DNA of 64,000 nucleotides from Macrotrachela quadricornifera. Its lineage: Eukaryota > Rotifera > Eurotatoria > Philodinida > Philodinidae. Made by a program: the position numbers and the translations under genes. Shown here piece after piece: positions 34,487-46,639 of this stretch (its first letter is position 1; each line of letters starts with the position of its first letter). The notes under the pieces were generated by a model. It worked only from the letters and a program-made list of their open reading frames with translations. It did not search any database and was not told where the DNA came from. The stretch spans positions 1,068,716-1,132,715 of the forward strand of contig JAJEKB010021031.1 in assembly GCA_022393335.1 (NCBI GenBank). The letters run 5' to 3'.

Positions 34487-34789
34487 AAAAAAAAGTTTAA
34501 AAAAAAATTATTTTTTGCCTTGATAATTAGTTCACAATGTTGACCAATTATACACCATTTATAGTGAAAATTGCTTACGGCTTATTTTACATAAAAAAAA
34601 TAACAGTATTATTATGGATATTCAGTACGCTAAGTGTTGTGGGTATTGCCACAAGCTTTTATCAGTACATATGCGCCTTATACAGATTGAAACATAGGCA
34701 CCATGTGCCTATACTGGAAGTAAATTTTATAGCTTGATCTTACACTCTCTTATTATCATGTTAAACATACAACAATATGCTCAGTATAC

Positions 34790-37160
34790 CCGTCCCTAGA
34801 GAAAATCTTTGATATTTCAAAGTCTGATCCTTTACAGATATGACCAGGATCCTGCAAGGATTCAACGTTTTTTCCTGAGGAAATGGAAAATCCTGAAAGA
34901 GGCGTGTAGCCAAGGAATCTTCAGGATCCTATCAGAATTTAAAACAAGATTTTCAAGGATTGTGAAAGGTTTGCCATTCTTTTGAGATCAGGATTGGGGC
35001 AGGAAACTAATAAATCCTGAAAGAAGCGTGTAGCCAAGGGATTTTCAGGATCCCATCGGGATTAAAGATAAGCTTTTCAAGGATATTGCCTGGATAATCC
35101 AAGATGTTCGTTGGATCCCATTAGGATTTTGATATTTCTTATCAAAATTTTTTAAATATCCATCTAAGATTTGTATTTTACACAACTATACCTCTGTTTA
35201 ATTACGACAAAGGAACTTGTCAGGAATCTGTTATGAGGCAAGGCTTAAGGCGTTTTAGTGTATATTTACAAGAGTTGAACTTAATGGTATCGTGGCAGGA
35301 TTGTGACAGAATTAAAACAAGTTTTCTAAACAGAACAGATAAAATGTAAACATATGGAGTATTGATCTCTAGACCTTCAGTTCATGAACTGAACAGCTAA
35401 CCCAGCTGGACTGTGTTCTCGTTTCGAGATGATGTAAGAAGTCATTTTTAAGTTTATTTTTCTTTGCATTGTTTATTTTTCAACTATTTTCCGATCCTAA
35501 ATTTGATATATCTTTTCATCATTTTTACTCAGTGAGTCAAATTCTATATGTTGACTTATTTTTCTCTTCTTATTTTGACATTTTTTTTTCAATTCAAAAT
35601 TTAATAATTATTTTTTTTAAATAATTTAATGAACTCAAAATATTGTTATTATTATATGTTAATAATCGTTCTTACCATCGATACCATTTTATTTTTCCTA
35701 AATTTATTTTTTTTAATCATTTGTTCAATTCAGAAGAAAATGAAATTTTTTATTTGTTTATGATAAGTCAGTTCAAAATATATTTAAATGTATTTTTATT
35801 TTTTATTCAATTATGTTCACATACACGCGAATAGCTTGTGAGAACTATTAAGTCATCTTGCAAAGGTACAGAAAAACAGCGAGAACGTACAGAAGATATG
35901 GGACAAACATCAACATTATCATGTTCAATTAATAATGAAGGTTTCGCAACATAAAATAGAATATTTTTTTTTATTTTGATCCAAGTTTTCTCAAAATTGA
36001 TATTGAAATTTTATTATGATATATACATTTAGAAAATTTGAATTAAATTTCACGAGAAATTATTTAAAAAAAATTGAAGAAGTTATTTCATACATTCTTG
36101 ACAGAATTCTTAACACAATTACCAGTAAATCTCGATAGGTTCTTGAATATTACACTCTTTGTACATTCTATAGTTGAGCCTGGGATGATCCTGGATGGAT
36201 CCTTGTATTTCTTCATCAAGATCTTGTTCATATTTGTATTACATTCTCAAGATTTGTAATGCTTGGTCTTGAAGAGTTCCGGGAAAGATCTTGATCAGAT
36301 CGTGGCAAGATACTGATTAGAGCTATCTTGCATTACCTTTGAACAGATCTTCAACCAGTAAACGCATAATTCTTGCTAGAGCTCTCATAACAGGTTCTAG
36401 AGCATAACTAAAACTTACTCACAGTTAACTAAATTGTGTCTAAAACTCTTGTAAGAATCCTATAAAGAATTCGAAGTAAATCCTAGTAGGATCCTGAAAT
36501 CTTGGTTCATCAGATAAGTTGACCAGGAGCTACAGGAAATCTTGAAAGTAACTATCTTTCATTCTTGACAGAATCCTGGCAATATAAATATTCCTGAATG
36601 ATCTTTTTTATTTTTTCAAATGAGCACGAATAAATACAATATATAATAGCCTTCAAATATCCTAGTCAGATCCTTTGATTTTCTTGCTGATTAGAACTGG
36701 TACAACTCTGAAAGCAACTATTCTTAAAAATTTCTGAAGATATTTCTAACAGGAATCTTTCTGGATTATTGAATCTCGCTTCATAAGGATTCGTTCATTT
36801 TCTCGCTAAGATCCTAGTCTGATGTGTTAAGGATCTTGATAAGATTTATTGGTGAGAATTTAGCTGAGACCTTAGTGTAAACCTAAACAAATCTTAGCAA
36901 AAAATACTTCTCCATATTCTTTTCAAGGATCTAGATGAAATCCTGGCAGGATTCTTCATCGGCCACTCAGGAATATATCTGAGCAAGAACCTGAAAAAAT
37001 CTTGAACAGGATCCTGCTGAAACTGGAAAAATCCTGGAAGCAGGATTCACTAGGATTGGAAACAGGATTCTGAATAAAACCTGATAGGATCTTTAAGATT
37101 CAGGATCCCGAGAGATCCTTCTAGGGTTTCTCAAGGAATGATCAGGATTGAGACTAGGGG
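34790..37160. repeat. AGGATCC/GATCCTG-rich low-complexity region
   Basis: Scattered self-complementary words (CAGGATCCTG-like, CAAGATC, GGATCC) recur throughout. The longest duplicated block is TCCTGAAAGAGGCGTGTAGC, continuing into CAAGG, at about 34888 and again with AAGCGTGTAGC at about 35014. No coding frame of note. Confidence 0.6.
35353..35430 (-). other. Degenerate tRNA-like sequence (Met-type anticodon loop)
   Basis: The minus strand reads AGTCCAGCTGGGTTAGCTG, resembling a tRNA D-arm/A box. A hairpin with TTCAGTTCATGAACTGAA follows, whose loop shows CAT, then AGGTC and a weak T-arm-like GAGATCAATACTC. The acceptor stem does not pair convincingly and the B box is off consensus. It is at most a tRNA-derived relic. 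Confidence 0.25.
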
Positions 37161-38180
37161 TGCCTTTATTACCCTTGCTTGAGATTGTTACTCGGAATAA
37201 CCGCACTCCATCAAGCACATTCATAATTTTTGAATGACATAAAAGAAATACATCGAACGCATATGTCTATAGAAAATTTTTTTTTCTTCCGATTTTTCTT
37301 TTATCTAGTATATCTATCCATTTTATTACATCTAGTTGGACAGTAAATGCGAATGTAAAGAAAACAAAAATTAGTTCAACTGATTTGTTCATGGAATTCA
37401 TACATATTCTCACATGCCATTGTGACAACCCAAAATTAGCTAATCGAGCTTATTTTCATAAAATATAATAAGTGATGATTTCTTTTAAAATGGAACATCT
37501 GCTCAGTAAAATGTGTTGTGTCTATGTGAAATATGCTCTGGGTACTTCATAATTAACTCAAACTTCTATTTTTTATTAAAGAAAATATTCAATAATTTTT
37601 TTCTTAAAATTACTGTCTAGTTGGTCAACATTGTGAACTAATTATCAAGGCAAAAAATAATTTTTTTAAACTTTTTTTTTATCATTTTGTAGAGGAGGAA
37701 AAGTTGTACAACATATGTGAAATTCAGCGTGGGGACCCATAAAATGACTGAGTGGCAGCTGAGACAATGAAGAAAATCTACACATTTTTTACTCGAAAAA
37801 TAGGCAGTCATCGATAGTATTTTACTAATAAAAAAAGTTTAGTCCATTGAAAAATAAAATGTAAATACATCATTTTATTCAGCTTTTCACGCTCTATCAA
37901 TTGGTATATTACATTAAAAGTTTTGTTAATTTTTTGTTGTTCATAATAACTCAATCATATATTGATAATTTTTGAGGATATTTTTCAAATAATTACGTGA
38001 GTGCTCAACAGTAAATTTAGGCTAAATTTTCACCAGCTCAACCAAATGCGCTAAAAATTTGGATTTAGAGGTTTTAGATGATGCTGAATAAAATGAGAAT
38101 ATCAAATCAAAAAGACTAAATTTTATCGAGTGCTTCGATATATGGCATGATCCTCGATGATCTCATGGACCCTCTCTTAA

Positions 38181-39340
38181 ATACCCAAACCAGTCGTTAC
38201 CTGTTGCTTACTGGCCCATCAATCAGATTTCGAGACAATTAACGTTGAGATTAGAACTTCCGGTATCGAATTACTCTATCAAAACTATTTTTCTGGAAAC
38301 CTCGATTTCCATTGCTTTTTGACTCTTCAACAGAGTTTTGCCGTAAAGGGGGCCCATATTCGATCTTCTCGCTTCGAATTACTCCTTCCACACCATTTTT
38401 CAAAAACCTCGGCTTCAATTCCATCATGGCCCTTAAAGGAGGTTTCGTACCCAGCAATGCGGTTTCGCGGTAAATAGGGTTCAGATTTGAACTCTCCATA
38501 TGGAATAACCCCTTAGAGCAAGCAGAGCCCGAAACAAACCGACACTAATGGGTTCCAGTTCGGTTCGATTTGAGATTTCAATAATCGGCTCGAGTTCGGT
38601 TCAATCGATGTTTCCAAAAGTCGGTTTCACTTCGGTTCGGTTCGAGTCGAACCGAATTGTACTGAACTGACCAGAACTGACAAAAATGGATCGTCTTAGT
38701 TCAATGGGCATGTATTCGAAAAGTCTTTCAATCTTAGTTCGTGTTTCTCTCAGAACCGAGTGTTCTAGACAGCTAGCTTACGTTATAGTAATTCTTTGGC
38801 TTCTAAAAGTAACCATGCCTGCATATGTCATCGTTTTGTGCTAGTTTGATGTCTAGTTAGTTCCATTTAATGTAAACAAAAAGTTGTAACCAAAACAGTA
38901 GACAAACAGCAAAAATCAACAGAAGAATACGAAAAAAGAATCCAATTATTCGCGTGCATTAATTTTCTATGCAGCACAATAAGTCAAGAGTCCTCTCAAT
39001 TTTTTCTGTTACACAAACTCAACACGATATAAATTTTACAGTAGAAAATATTTCATATGTCTAGGTTCGATTCCGAGCTCTGTGAGCAAGTTCTTCCAAA
39101 AACTTGATTTCTATTGGTTTCTAGCCCGTCAAGAGGGTTTCTGACCCTTCAATAGAGTTCGTGGGAAATGGGATTAAGATTCGAACTTCCCGCATCAAAT
39201 TATCCCTAAAAATTGAATTTCATAAAAACTCGATTTTCATTGGTTCTTGACCTACTCCCCCCCCCCCCCCAAATCCCCCTAAGGGATTTTTGGCCAAACC
39301 AAGCTCAAATTTGAACTCTCCACATCAAATTACATATATA
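38181..39340. repeat. Diverged repeats related to R1, plus GGTTCGG and poly-C tracts
   Basis: Blocks at 38230-38520 and 39060-39340 share motifs such as TTCGAACTTCCCGCATCAAAT or GAACTCTCCACATCAAATTAC and AAACCTCGATTTTCATTGG-like sequence with R1 (compare 120-200). 38530-38660 is dense in TTCGGTTCGA words. A run of about 15-16 C lies near 39256-39270. A CAGACAGA microsatellite follows at about 39410-39432. No gene. Confidence 0.6.
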
Positions 39341-39639
39341 GAAGCTTCCATGACGGGTTTACATAGCTTATTGCATTTCCGAAGATATGCTGCTTTCTGA
39401 TTGGTTGGACAGGCAGACAGACAGACAGACACACAAACATTTTTTGGTAAGAGAACCCTTTCTTTCAGAAAAGGGAATATGTATAGTGATGCGATATCTC
39501 GAAAAGTTCTAGTAAAATATATCAATTCACACGAGTTGTTCTCACAGCTACTTTCTCCACGTTGAAACAATTCCTTAGAACTTGTTCTCCAATTGTTACA
39601 ACTTATTTTGAACCGATTTTAGTTTTTGGAAAGAAATCT

Positions 39640-40020
39640 TTCGATGATTTTTCGAGATTTCGCATCACTACACATGTATACGCACGTCCCTCTTATTGAC
39701 GGTGTTACGGATATCTTTTTCACACATACATCAGCACATATCTCTCTGCTGAGGGCGCTCAGGAACCGTCAATCCACTTGAAAAACAGATTACTTCCGGA
39801 ATAAACTTGGTAGAATTTGGGTGAAAATCTTCGAATTTCTGATTTGCGTTTGAACCAGTACGAATCAGTATTTCATGTAGAATTACAGTTTCCAAGCACC
39901 CTCAGCTACAGAGATATGATGCTGATGTGGATGTAATAAAGATTTTCATGGCACCCTCTATAAGAGAGATGCGTGTGTATATCTATAGCGATGCGAAATC
40001 TCGAAAATTCCGGGCCAAAA
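39640..40020. repeat. Fold-back repeat family M1, copy 2
   Basis: Contains both arms: TTCGAGATTTCGCATCACTA near the left end and TAGCGATGCGAAATCTCGAA near the right. Inside these are CATCAGCACATATCTCTCTG with its complement-like partner CACCCTCAGCTACAGAGATAT. The whole can fold as a long imperfect hairpin. Confidence 0.7.
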
Positions 40021-42155
40021 TTATCAATTCACACGATTTCCGAGGTCCCTCAGCTTGAGTGATGTGTATTACGAAACTTTTTGGGCACCCTCACCCTTGT
40101 GTCTCATGATGGTTATATTTTCTTGTGAACATAATATTTCGAAAAGAAAGAATTTGTTTTGGCTGAAACTGCCAGGCTAATATAGAGACCATAAGTTGTA
40201 CATGTGGAGAACATTTCAGATCGAAATTCGATAATTTGATTTCTCACTTAGTTTCTTGTCATATCGGTGGTAAACCAAGTAAAATGACCATAGCTCGAGA
40301 AGGAAGACCTATGAACCGTTATCCTTTTAGGCTTTTTCTAGTGTCATCAAACCCTGCGTACGAGAGAAATATCAACACAAACACCATAGATCAGTTTGAG
40401 ACCTTTCTTGTGAGTCTCGCGTCTTTATACACTCTTCACAAACATTCGCATAGTTTTTAGAATGAACTTTCCAAAAGTTTCATTTCTGTGCTGTTCGATC
40501 ATGAATCGGCTAAGAAGTCTACAATGAATATTTTGTGTGTTCAAATGGCTGGACGAAATACATGAATCCTTGTTTTATTCATTGGCAATGATACAGTTGT
40601 CGCTTGTGTCGTAGGAATTATTCGATGAAAGAGAGAAAAAAGTTGCTTGACGCACATGCTTTTGTTCTTTTTCGCGGGAAGTCGATGTCTTTGCACACAG
40701 CATACTTGAATAGCAGCCTTCACTTGCATAGTAAATATTTGATAAGAAAATAGAGAATGGAGCACTTTGTTGGCTGCCATCAACGGATTTTCTCCAACTT
40801 GCAAGAAAAATAACACAAAGTCAATACACAAATGAAGTGATGCTGAATCGGCAAGTATTGTAATGTTGTTTGCGACACTTTGATGCAAGCGAATTTCTTA
40901 GACATTGCTATGTGGCGTAATCAATGAGAGTGTGATTATACACTCTGAAATATTTTCTACATTAAAAAATATAGATTTCATACGAAACCTCCAGCGCTTC
41001 GTACTAGACCTTGCAATCGAGCCATTTTTATGGCCCGACTCAATCCGTAACTCGTACTGTGGGCTAAGATTGTTCGTGTCCACCCAGTCCTGCCTAGTCC
41101 AACTCAGTGCAGTCATTTTTTTACCCGACTCATAAACGGTGTACCAAGATTGATCAATTAAAACTGCCTTTTAAAATCCCTGAAAGTCGAAAGAATTTGC
41201 TGTTAATGCTTAAGAACCAGATTTGAATTGGATTAAAAAAACGAGTATTTGGATCGATTTTCACTGAGAAAACTAATTATCGACATTTTTCTTACGTGAG
41301 TTAGTATCACTTGATATCGTATCTCGAAGCATGCAATGATTGTAAAGTTTGATTTAGTACTATACTTACCATTTGTTGAGCAGAGAAGTTCGAAAAAAGG
41401 AACAGAAGGTTGACTTTATAAATTAAAACATGAGCAAAACGTGTTTCGCGTGAAATTCTATTAAAATTGATTAAAAATTAATTAATTTACACTTAATCAA
41501 GTGACAGTAGCGCCATTTTAATCAGTTTTTAGTCAGAAAAAAACCGATTGAAATCAGATTTTGTCTTATATTGAATACTCTTGATGAAAAAAATTAAGTG
41601 CAGAATGGGCGGACCGACAGAATTTTAGACCCTCCAACCCACTTCTTCTTGATAAAACTCGTGCGGTCTACTTCTCCTTGATGAGGCCCGCCTGGTCTGA
41701 AAGAAAAATCTTTCTAGATCGGGTCGGGTGTCCCGTTTTTAGGCTTGCTTCGTATGAACAATGAAGTTTTGTGTGCCTGCAAACCAATCTGTCGAAGTTT
41801 TCGTAGAACCGATAGCTGTATATATTCGAAATGAACTTCTGATTTACTTTGCTCGAAAAAAAACAGATAGAAGCTTTTGATCAGAAAAATACTTCAGTTA
41901 GTTGATCCATACAAGCTTTTTCTTGATATCTGATTAACAAAGCAAATTGAAGAGATCTTTGATATAATATCAACAAAATGTGACATCATTGACGTTTGCA
42001 ACAGAATTTTAAAGAAAAATAGATTGGTTTGAATCATTATTTTTTGTGCATTTTTTTTATTTCACTCATATAAGAAAACAGAAGATCCACAAGACTCAAA
42101 TCATTCAATTCCAAAATATTCACTTCAAAAAAAAATACAAACTATAATTTTGCTA
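40021..42155. other. Intergenic, no supported gene
   Basis: Frames at 40236-40460, 40541-40888 (minus) and 40898-41135 have no recognisable domain and lie in sequence without splice structure. I see no repeats of note. The last part (42030-42155) is AT-rich. Confidence 0.4.
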
Positions 42156-42475
42156 TCAATTCGATTGAATTGGTAATGATCCAAAACGAATTTGTTGGTT
42201 ATGTTGTATAGATATAAGACAAAATGTATATTGACATGGTAATAATGTTGGTTTCTTCATTGATAAGCAACATATTGCAGAGATTAATGATGATAATGAT
42301 GAATCGTTATTTGTTGGAATAACTGGTGTGAAAAGATCCACAGAATATGACGAACTTGAATGATAATGATTGGAATTATGGACAATTTGTTCATCAATGT
42401 AACTACAAAACTGAAGAAGAGAAGTATTATAAGCATGAATCTTATTTTTCAACGATTCTTCTATTCTATTCTGTT
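42156..42475 (-). CDS. Possible 3' exon of an unknown gene
   Basis: A minus-strand frame preceded by an acceptor-like ATACAAACAG (about 42474) continues as NRIEESLKNKIHAYNTSLLQ, then FCSYIDEQIV, a Ser-rich stretch, and ends QIRFGSLPIQSN before a stop at 42156. The helical start and clean end look like coding sequence. No upstream exon is identified and I do not recognise the family. Confidence 0.33.
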
Positions 42476-42899
42476 TGTATTATATAGAGATTGAGAAGCA
42501 TTGGATATTTACCATAGATGATAGGACTTTTTCGTTATTCTATTCATAGGAAATATGAAAAGCATTGTGAATTATTTTAAACGAAAGATGAACAACATGA
42601 TAGATAGTATCAATTTAATGTGTAATAAAGGAATGATGTGTCAATAACATTACCATGTATCATGTTTTGAACGCATCTCTTCAATATTATAAAGGATATT
42701 ATTGATAGATAAGGTAACATTATACTAGACTTCTCATCTAATAAAATATACGATACTCTGTATATAAATAGAATTTCATGTCTTGCTGGAATGTATATTT
42801 TTGGTTTTAATAACCTCATTCTGATGACGTAGATAATCAATGAATAAAGAAAGCAACACTGTTATCATTCTCAAAACGAGTGATCAGCATAAAATTCTC
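42476..42899. other. No gene seen
   Basis: AT-rich. A minus-strand frame at 42840-42610 has no recognisable feature. Confidence 0.35.
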
Positions 42900-43440
42900 C
42901 AGAAAAAATGAAAAATTCAAAGTTTCTCATCCAATCTCCATCAATTCCATCCCCGACAGAATGCGTTTTTCATGTGAAATCACGATTTCTGAGCACGCTC
43001 AGCAGAGAGATATGTGCTGATGTGTGTGATAAAGATTTCTTTAGTACTCTCAATAAGAGAGACATGCGTATATGTATAGTGATGTGGAATCTCGAAAAAT
43101 CTTCGAAAATTTTCTTCCAAAAGACTAAAATCGTTTCAAAATAGGTTTTAATAATGGGAGAACACGTTCTGAGAAATTGTTTCAATGTGGAGAAAAAATC
43201 TCTGTGACAAAAAAACGTGTGAATTAATATATATTAATTGAACTTTTCGAGATTTCGCATAAGTACATACAGACAAACGCGTTCTTCCCACAGGATGAGG
43301 GCACCTCAAAATTTTTATCACATATACATCAGCACATATCTCTCTAGCTAAGGGTACTTGAAAATCGTGATTCCACATGGAAAACATATTTGTTAGTGAA
43401 TGAACCTGATCGAATATCGATGAAAATCATCGAATTTCTC
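42900..43440. repeat. Fold-back repeat family M1, two half copies in reversed order
   Basis: The right-half sequence (CACGCTCAGCAGAGAGATATG, then TGTGCTGATGTGTGTG and TCTCGAAAAATC) occupies 42900-43110. A left half (TTTTCGAGATTTCGCATAAG ... CATCAGCACATATCTCTCTA) occupies 43230-43440. This order suggests two adjacent insertions or an internal rearrangement. Confidence 0.6.
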
Positions 43441-44013
43441 ATTTGTGATTGCTTATTTTCGATCGATGTTGCTAAAAGGCAACGCGAGCTGCAAAAGATG
43501 TTAAGTATGGAGCTAGACAATCTTCCTGTGGTGTACAAAGTCTGAGTATACTCGAGTTCTGGTGTCTTGTTCTTTTCAGGATATGTCTGCCAAAAACTGG
43601 CCAAACGAGAAAGATAGTGGTTCCCTCAATGCAGAGCGCGATGCAATCGACATGAAGGATCATTGTAAACGGCAAAAATACTACTTTTGTTGTCATTGAG
43701 AATGAGGTGACGGCAACCGTATTCTTTTCATCATCATCCCTCACTCATCATTTAGATAGTTTATTAATATTATGTTCTTGACCTTATCCTCACTCTCAAG
43801 ATAACGATGAGTCAATAGAAGTATGTTTGACTTTCAATATTCACCGAAAGGAAATAATTTAACTTTCAGCGAATAAAAATTGATATAATATATCTAGCAA
43901 TCTATTAGAAAAAAGAGCACACGTTTGCAAACATTGTGTTTGACTTTAAAATCTATATAACTATATCCCAATAGTCAAAAAGGTACTTTTTTTTTATTAA
44001 TCACAAAACAAGA
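43441..44013. other. No gene seen
   Basis: Spacer upstream of the small secreted-protein gene. A minus-strand frame (43744-43472) has no recognisable domain. Confidence 0.4.
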
Positions 44014-44468
44014 ATGAAACTGTTTCTGGTTGCTCTACTTATGTCGATCGTTATCGGTAAATAGGTTATTCTTTGCGCAGAGTAGATCGATTTAAAAATT
44101 TACGTGAACTTTTTTTATTTTAAGGAAGTGCACAAGCGCTACCTAATGACGTTAGAACTGTCTATACTCTGTTATCTGACAATACACGTTTACATACAAA
44201 ATTGTACAAAGGTTATCTAGGTACTGGTAGTACACTCGCAAAATTTGCACATGGTTTAGATGAATCGAAAATATGGTCAATTAACATTTTGGTTCATGAT
44301 GCTGGTGACAGCCTAGTACCAACTGCTTATCCAACGAATGTGAATCCAGCAGTCTATTATAGCTATTATTGCAATGGTGGCTTCATTTATATTGTCACAC
44401 CAATAGCCAACCAAGTAACAAGTATTGTGGGAAGACAGTATCAGGTGGCTATAACCTATCAAGATTGA
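44014..44468 (+). CDS. Small secreted protein, function unknown
   Basis: Two exons, 44014-44056 and 44125-44468, joined across a 68-nt GT..AG intron (donor ATCGGTAAAT, acceptor TTTTAAGGAA). They total 387 nt, 128 residues. The first exon and splice junction encode a signal peptide (MKLFLVALLMSIVIGSAQA). The mature part has alternating strands (VYTLLSDNTRLHTKLY, IWSINILVHDAGDSLVP, VYYSYYCNGGFIYIVTPI, YQVAITYQD) and one cysteine, so it is likely a small beta-rich extracellular domain. I do not recognise the family. The frame is intact. An AATAAA signal lies at about 44537. Confidence 0.72.
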
Positions 44469-44568
44469 TGATTAGAAGCGATATCGTCAAATCTTCTACA
44501 TGTTTTATATAAACGATTTTTTTACTTCTTCTTTCAATAAATCAAGAAATATAGCGCTTACAAATTGA

Positions 44569-44784
44569 TTAATAAAGATCAGGGATATCTTTACCGTGCT
44601 GGCCAAAATAACGAGACCATCTGTTTGAGTGAAACTGTTTACCTATTTCCGACCATTGACGACTTTTGAGAGAAGAAAAGTCTATGTAACTACATACATT
44701 AGTGTATGTTCTATTCAAATATCGAATCAGATTTTCTCGATATTGTTCCCGAGTTGAAGAAAAGTAATGTTTATTAAAAGCCAT
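44569..44784 (-). CDS. Short unknown frame, possibly partial
   Basis: A 71-codon minus-strand frame convergent with the secreted-protein gene. The sequence (STREQYRENLIRYLNRTYTN, RQWSEIGKQFHSNRWSRYFG) looks like real protein by composition. There is no recognised domain and no convincing upstream continuation, so it may be a gene fragment. Confidence 0.3.
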   Translation of the reverse strand: MAFNKHYFSSTREQYRENLIRYLNRTYTNVCSYIDFSSLKSRQWSEIGKQFHSNRWSRYFGQHGKDIPDLY

Positions 44785-45059
44785 CGATTTTTGCCTGGCT
44801 AAAACTATAAGACCGCTGTCATATTTTTGTTATTTGGGAATCGAAGACACGCTAGTTTTTCTTGAAAGTGATCCAGGTAGATAGAGGAGTTCCTTCTGAA
44901 CATTTTCATGTAAAAAGAAATTGAAAATGATCTATATTTGAATACAAAATGAGGTGTTACTGATCAAACCAAAATGGCTGAAAAACGTCATTTGAGCACA
45001 ACAGTTTAGCTATGATATTCGAAATAGACGTAGAATGAATTCTTTCACATTAATATGGA

Positions 45060-45860
45060 ACGAAAGACATTATTTGCTTCAAAATAAAACATTCGCAAGC
45101 TATTTGCGTCAACTCGTCGTATAGATAGATATGGTATCAATATATGATTTGCTATAACATTAATTCCATTTTATCGTTGTCATTCTCGATTTCAATTGCG
45201 TTCACTTGTTTATTATTTCTATCAAGATTTAGCACCGATCAAGCGAACACACATCGGATTACCTGAAAGTTTATTTAGAAATCAGGAAGAATCAATTGAG
45301 GAACAATATTCACAAGTAACGTTCGTCGCTTCGACTCACTTGACCCTCGACTGAATCAAGAAAAGTTGTAATATCTCTCCCTACTCTAGTTTTCATTTAC
45401 ATTCTTCACATAACACAAAGTAGAAACACGTATATCATTTAAGATTTTTATACTATCCTAAAAGTATCATTATAGAATATAGAATAAAATTCACCAAGGT
45501 AGCGCTTAGCCTGTGAAATCGTTGACCCTTCTCTCAGAGAAATGTTACACCGCTACATTTAAGTAAACTTTGTCCAATCGTGTTAGATATTCCAACCCTT
45601 GATTCCATATAGAATCATAAGAATATAAAACTCTTTCATTTAGTTCTCATTTTATAAAACAGAAATTTTGCTTAAAGAACGCATAATTTTATGGGCTTAA
45701 CTCCTTATTATGATCCCGATCATTTAACAGTAACGACATTGGTTTAATCTGCTAAGAATCAATTTACAAATGATCCAATTGAGTCTATACTAAAGCAAAA
45801 TTTGTGCGATCAACTACGAGAACGGCTAGCCGTTCCATCTGTCAGACTTCGTTGATCAGC
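45060..45860 (+). pseudogene. Scattered coding-like fragments, unrecognised
   Basis: Plus-strand pieces read like protein but are broken by stops and frame changes: RHYLLQNKTFASYLRQLVV (around 45065), FYRCHSRFQLRSLVYYFYQD (around 45172) followed by LAPIKRTHIGLPESLFRNQE, then MGLTPYYDPDHLTVTTLV (45691) and NQFTNDPIESILKQNLCDQL. They may derive from one lost gene. I cannot name it. Confidence 0.3.
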
Positions 45861-46560
45861 TGATAATTCATAGTTCTCATTCGCCTTTTGCACGTTTCAA
45901 TTATTTTAAAAAACAAGTCAAATCACCATAGAATCCATCCATCAGTTGGCTTCTAGTATCACACAATGACTCCTGCCGCATTTCGCATCTGAAACAAAGT
46001 AACACGTTTCCACTATGCTCCTATTTTTCGCATGCTGTCACCACGAATGCCACGTAATATGCGACAAATTATCCTGTGAGATATTTTTCTATATCTCTAT
46101 TGGAAGACAGCGCCTATGTCTACCTACAGAGAAACAGCTAGTCATTCATCGGCGTTCCCTCGGAGCACCACTCACGGCTAGCTGCTCTATGCATCAAACT
46201 TTATAGGGTACCGAAACTTTGCCTTCTAACTACTTAATTCGGCCATTGTTCGCTTCTCTAAAAAGGCCCACTAATTTTTTTTTTCTTAGAATAGGTAATT
46301 AAAATACAGTTTTCTGCCCAAACTTAAGGCGCCGAAACAATATACCTACTCTTTGGTACACCAGATTCCGTTGAACTTCGATCAAGATTGCAACTTCGAG
46401 ATAATGCGTTCCATGAAGACTCATAATTCTTTAAGTCTTCTTTGAAACACAACTTTTGTACCTATTAGAGAGAACGGCTAGTCGTTCGTCGGCGTCCCTT
46501 CGAGGCACCACTCATGGTTAGCCATTCCATGCATCAAACTTTTTTCTCAGGTGACGAATA
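45815..46560. repeat. Hairpin-forming repeat with GGCTAG arms
   Basis: Units near 46130-46205 and 46485-46545 share CTAGTCATTCATCGGCGTTC-like sequence, GAGGCACCACTCA and (G)GTTAGCCATTCCATGCATCA. The first half GAACGGCTAGTCGTTC and the later GGCTAGC/TAGCC words can pair. A relative lies at 61505-61570 (CAGTCAGTCGTCGGCGTCC ... CGCCACTTGTGACTGCTCGC). No gene. Confidence 0.5.
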
Positions 46561-46639
46561 TTTTTCTACGAGTTAGCTTTCTAGTTTTATAGGAGAACAA
46601 TGTAACAGAAAGTAAACTCGATTTAAGTTGTGAGCCTCA

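Larger units (their letters stand above)
33073..38180. mobile_element. 5.1-kb non-coding element with about 0.5-kb inverted arms
   Basis: The left arm 33073-33555 and right arm 37684-38180 are near-identical inverted copies, for example GACTGCCTATTTTTCGAGTA on the left and its complement on the right. The pairing continues inward with TTGATAATTAGTTCACAATG (34518-34545) against 37619-37650, after a 0.93-kb insertion that only the left arm carries. The right arm has a 12-bp difference near its outer end. The interior (34553-37618) has no transposase. It contains a small hydrophobic frame (34537-34737), an AGGATCC-rich stretch and a tRNA-like piece. I cannot define a target duplication. Confidence 0.8.

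Noticed and set aside
39055..39085. GGTTCGATTCC as a tRNA T-arm
   Set aside because: No D-arm, anticodon arm or acceptor stem around it; it lies in an R1-related repeat block.
40236..41135. Overlapping frames of 70-115 codons on both strands
   Set aside because: No domain, splice context or codon pattern supports any of them over the others.
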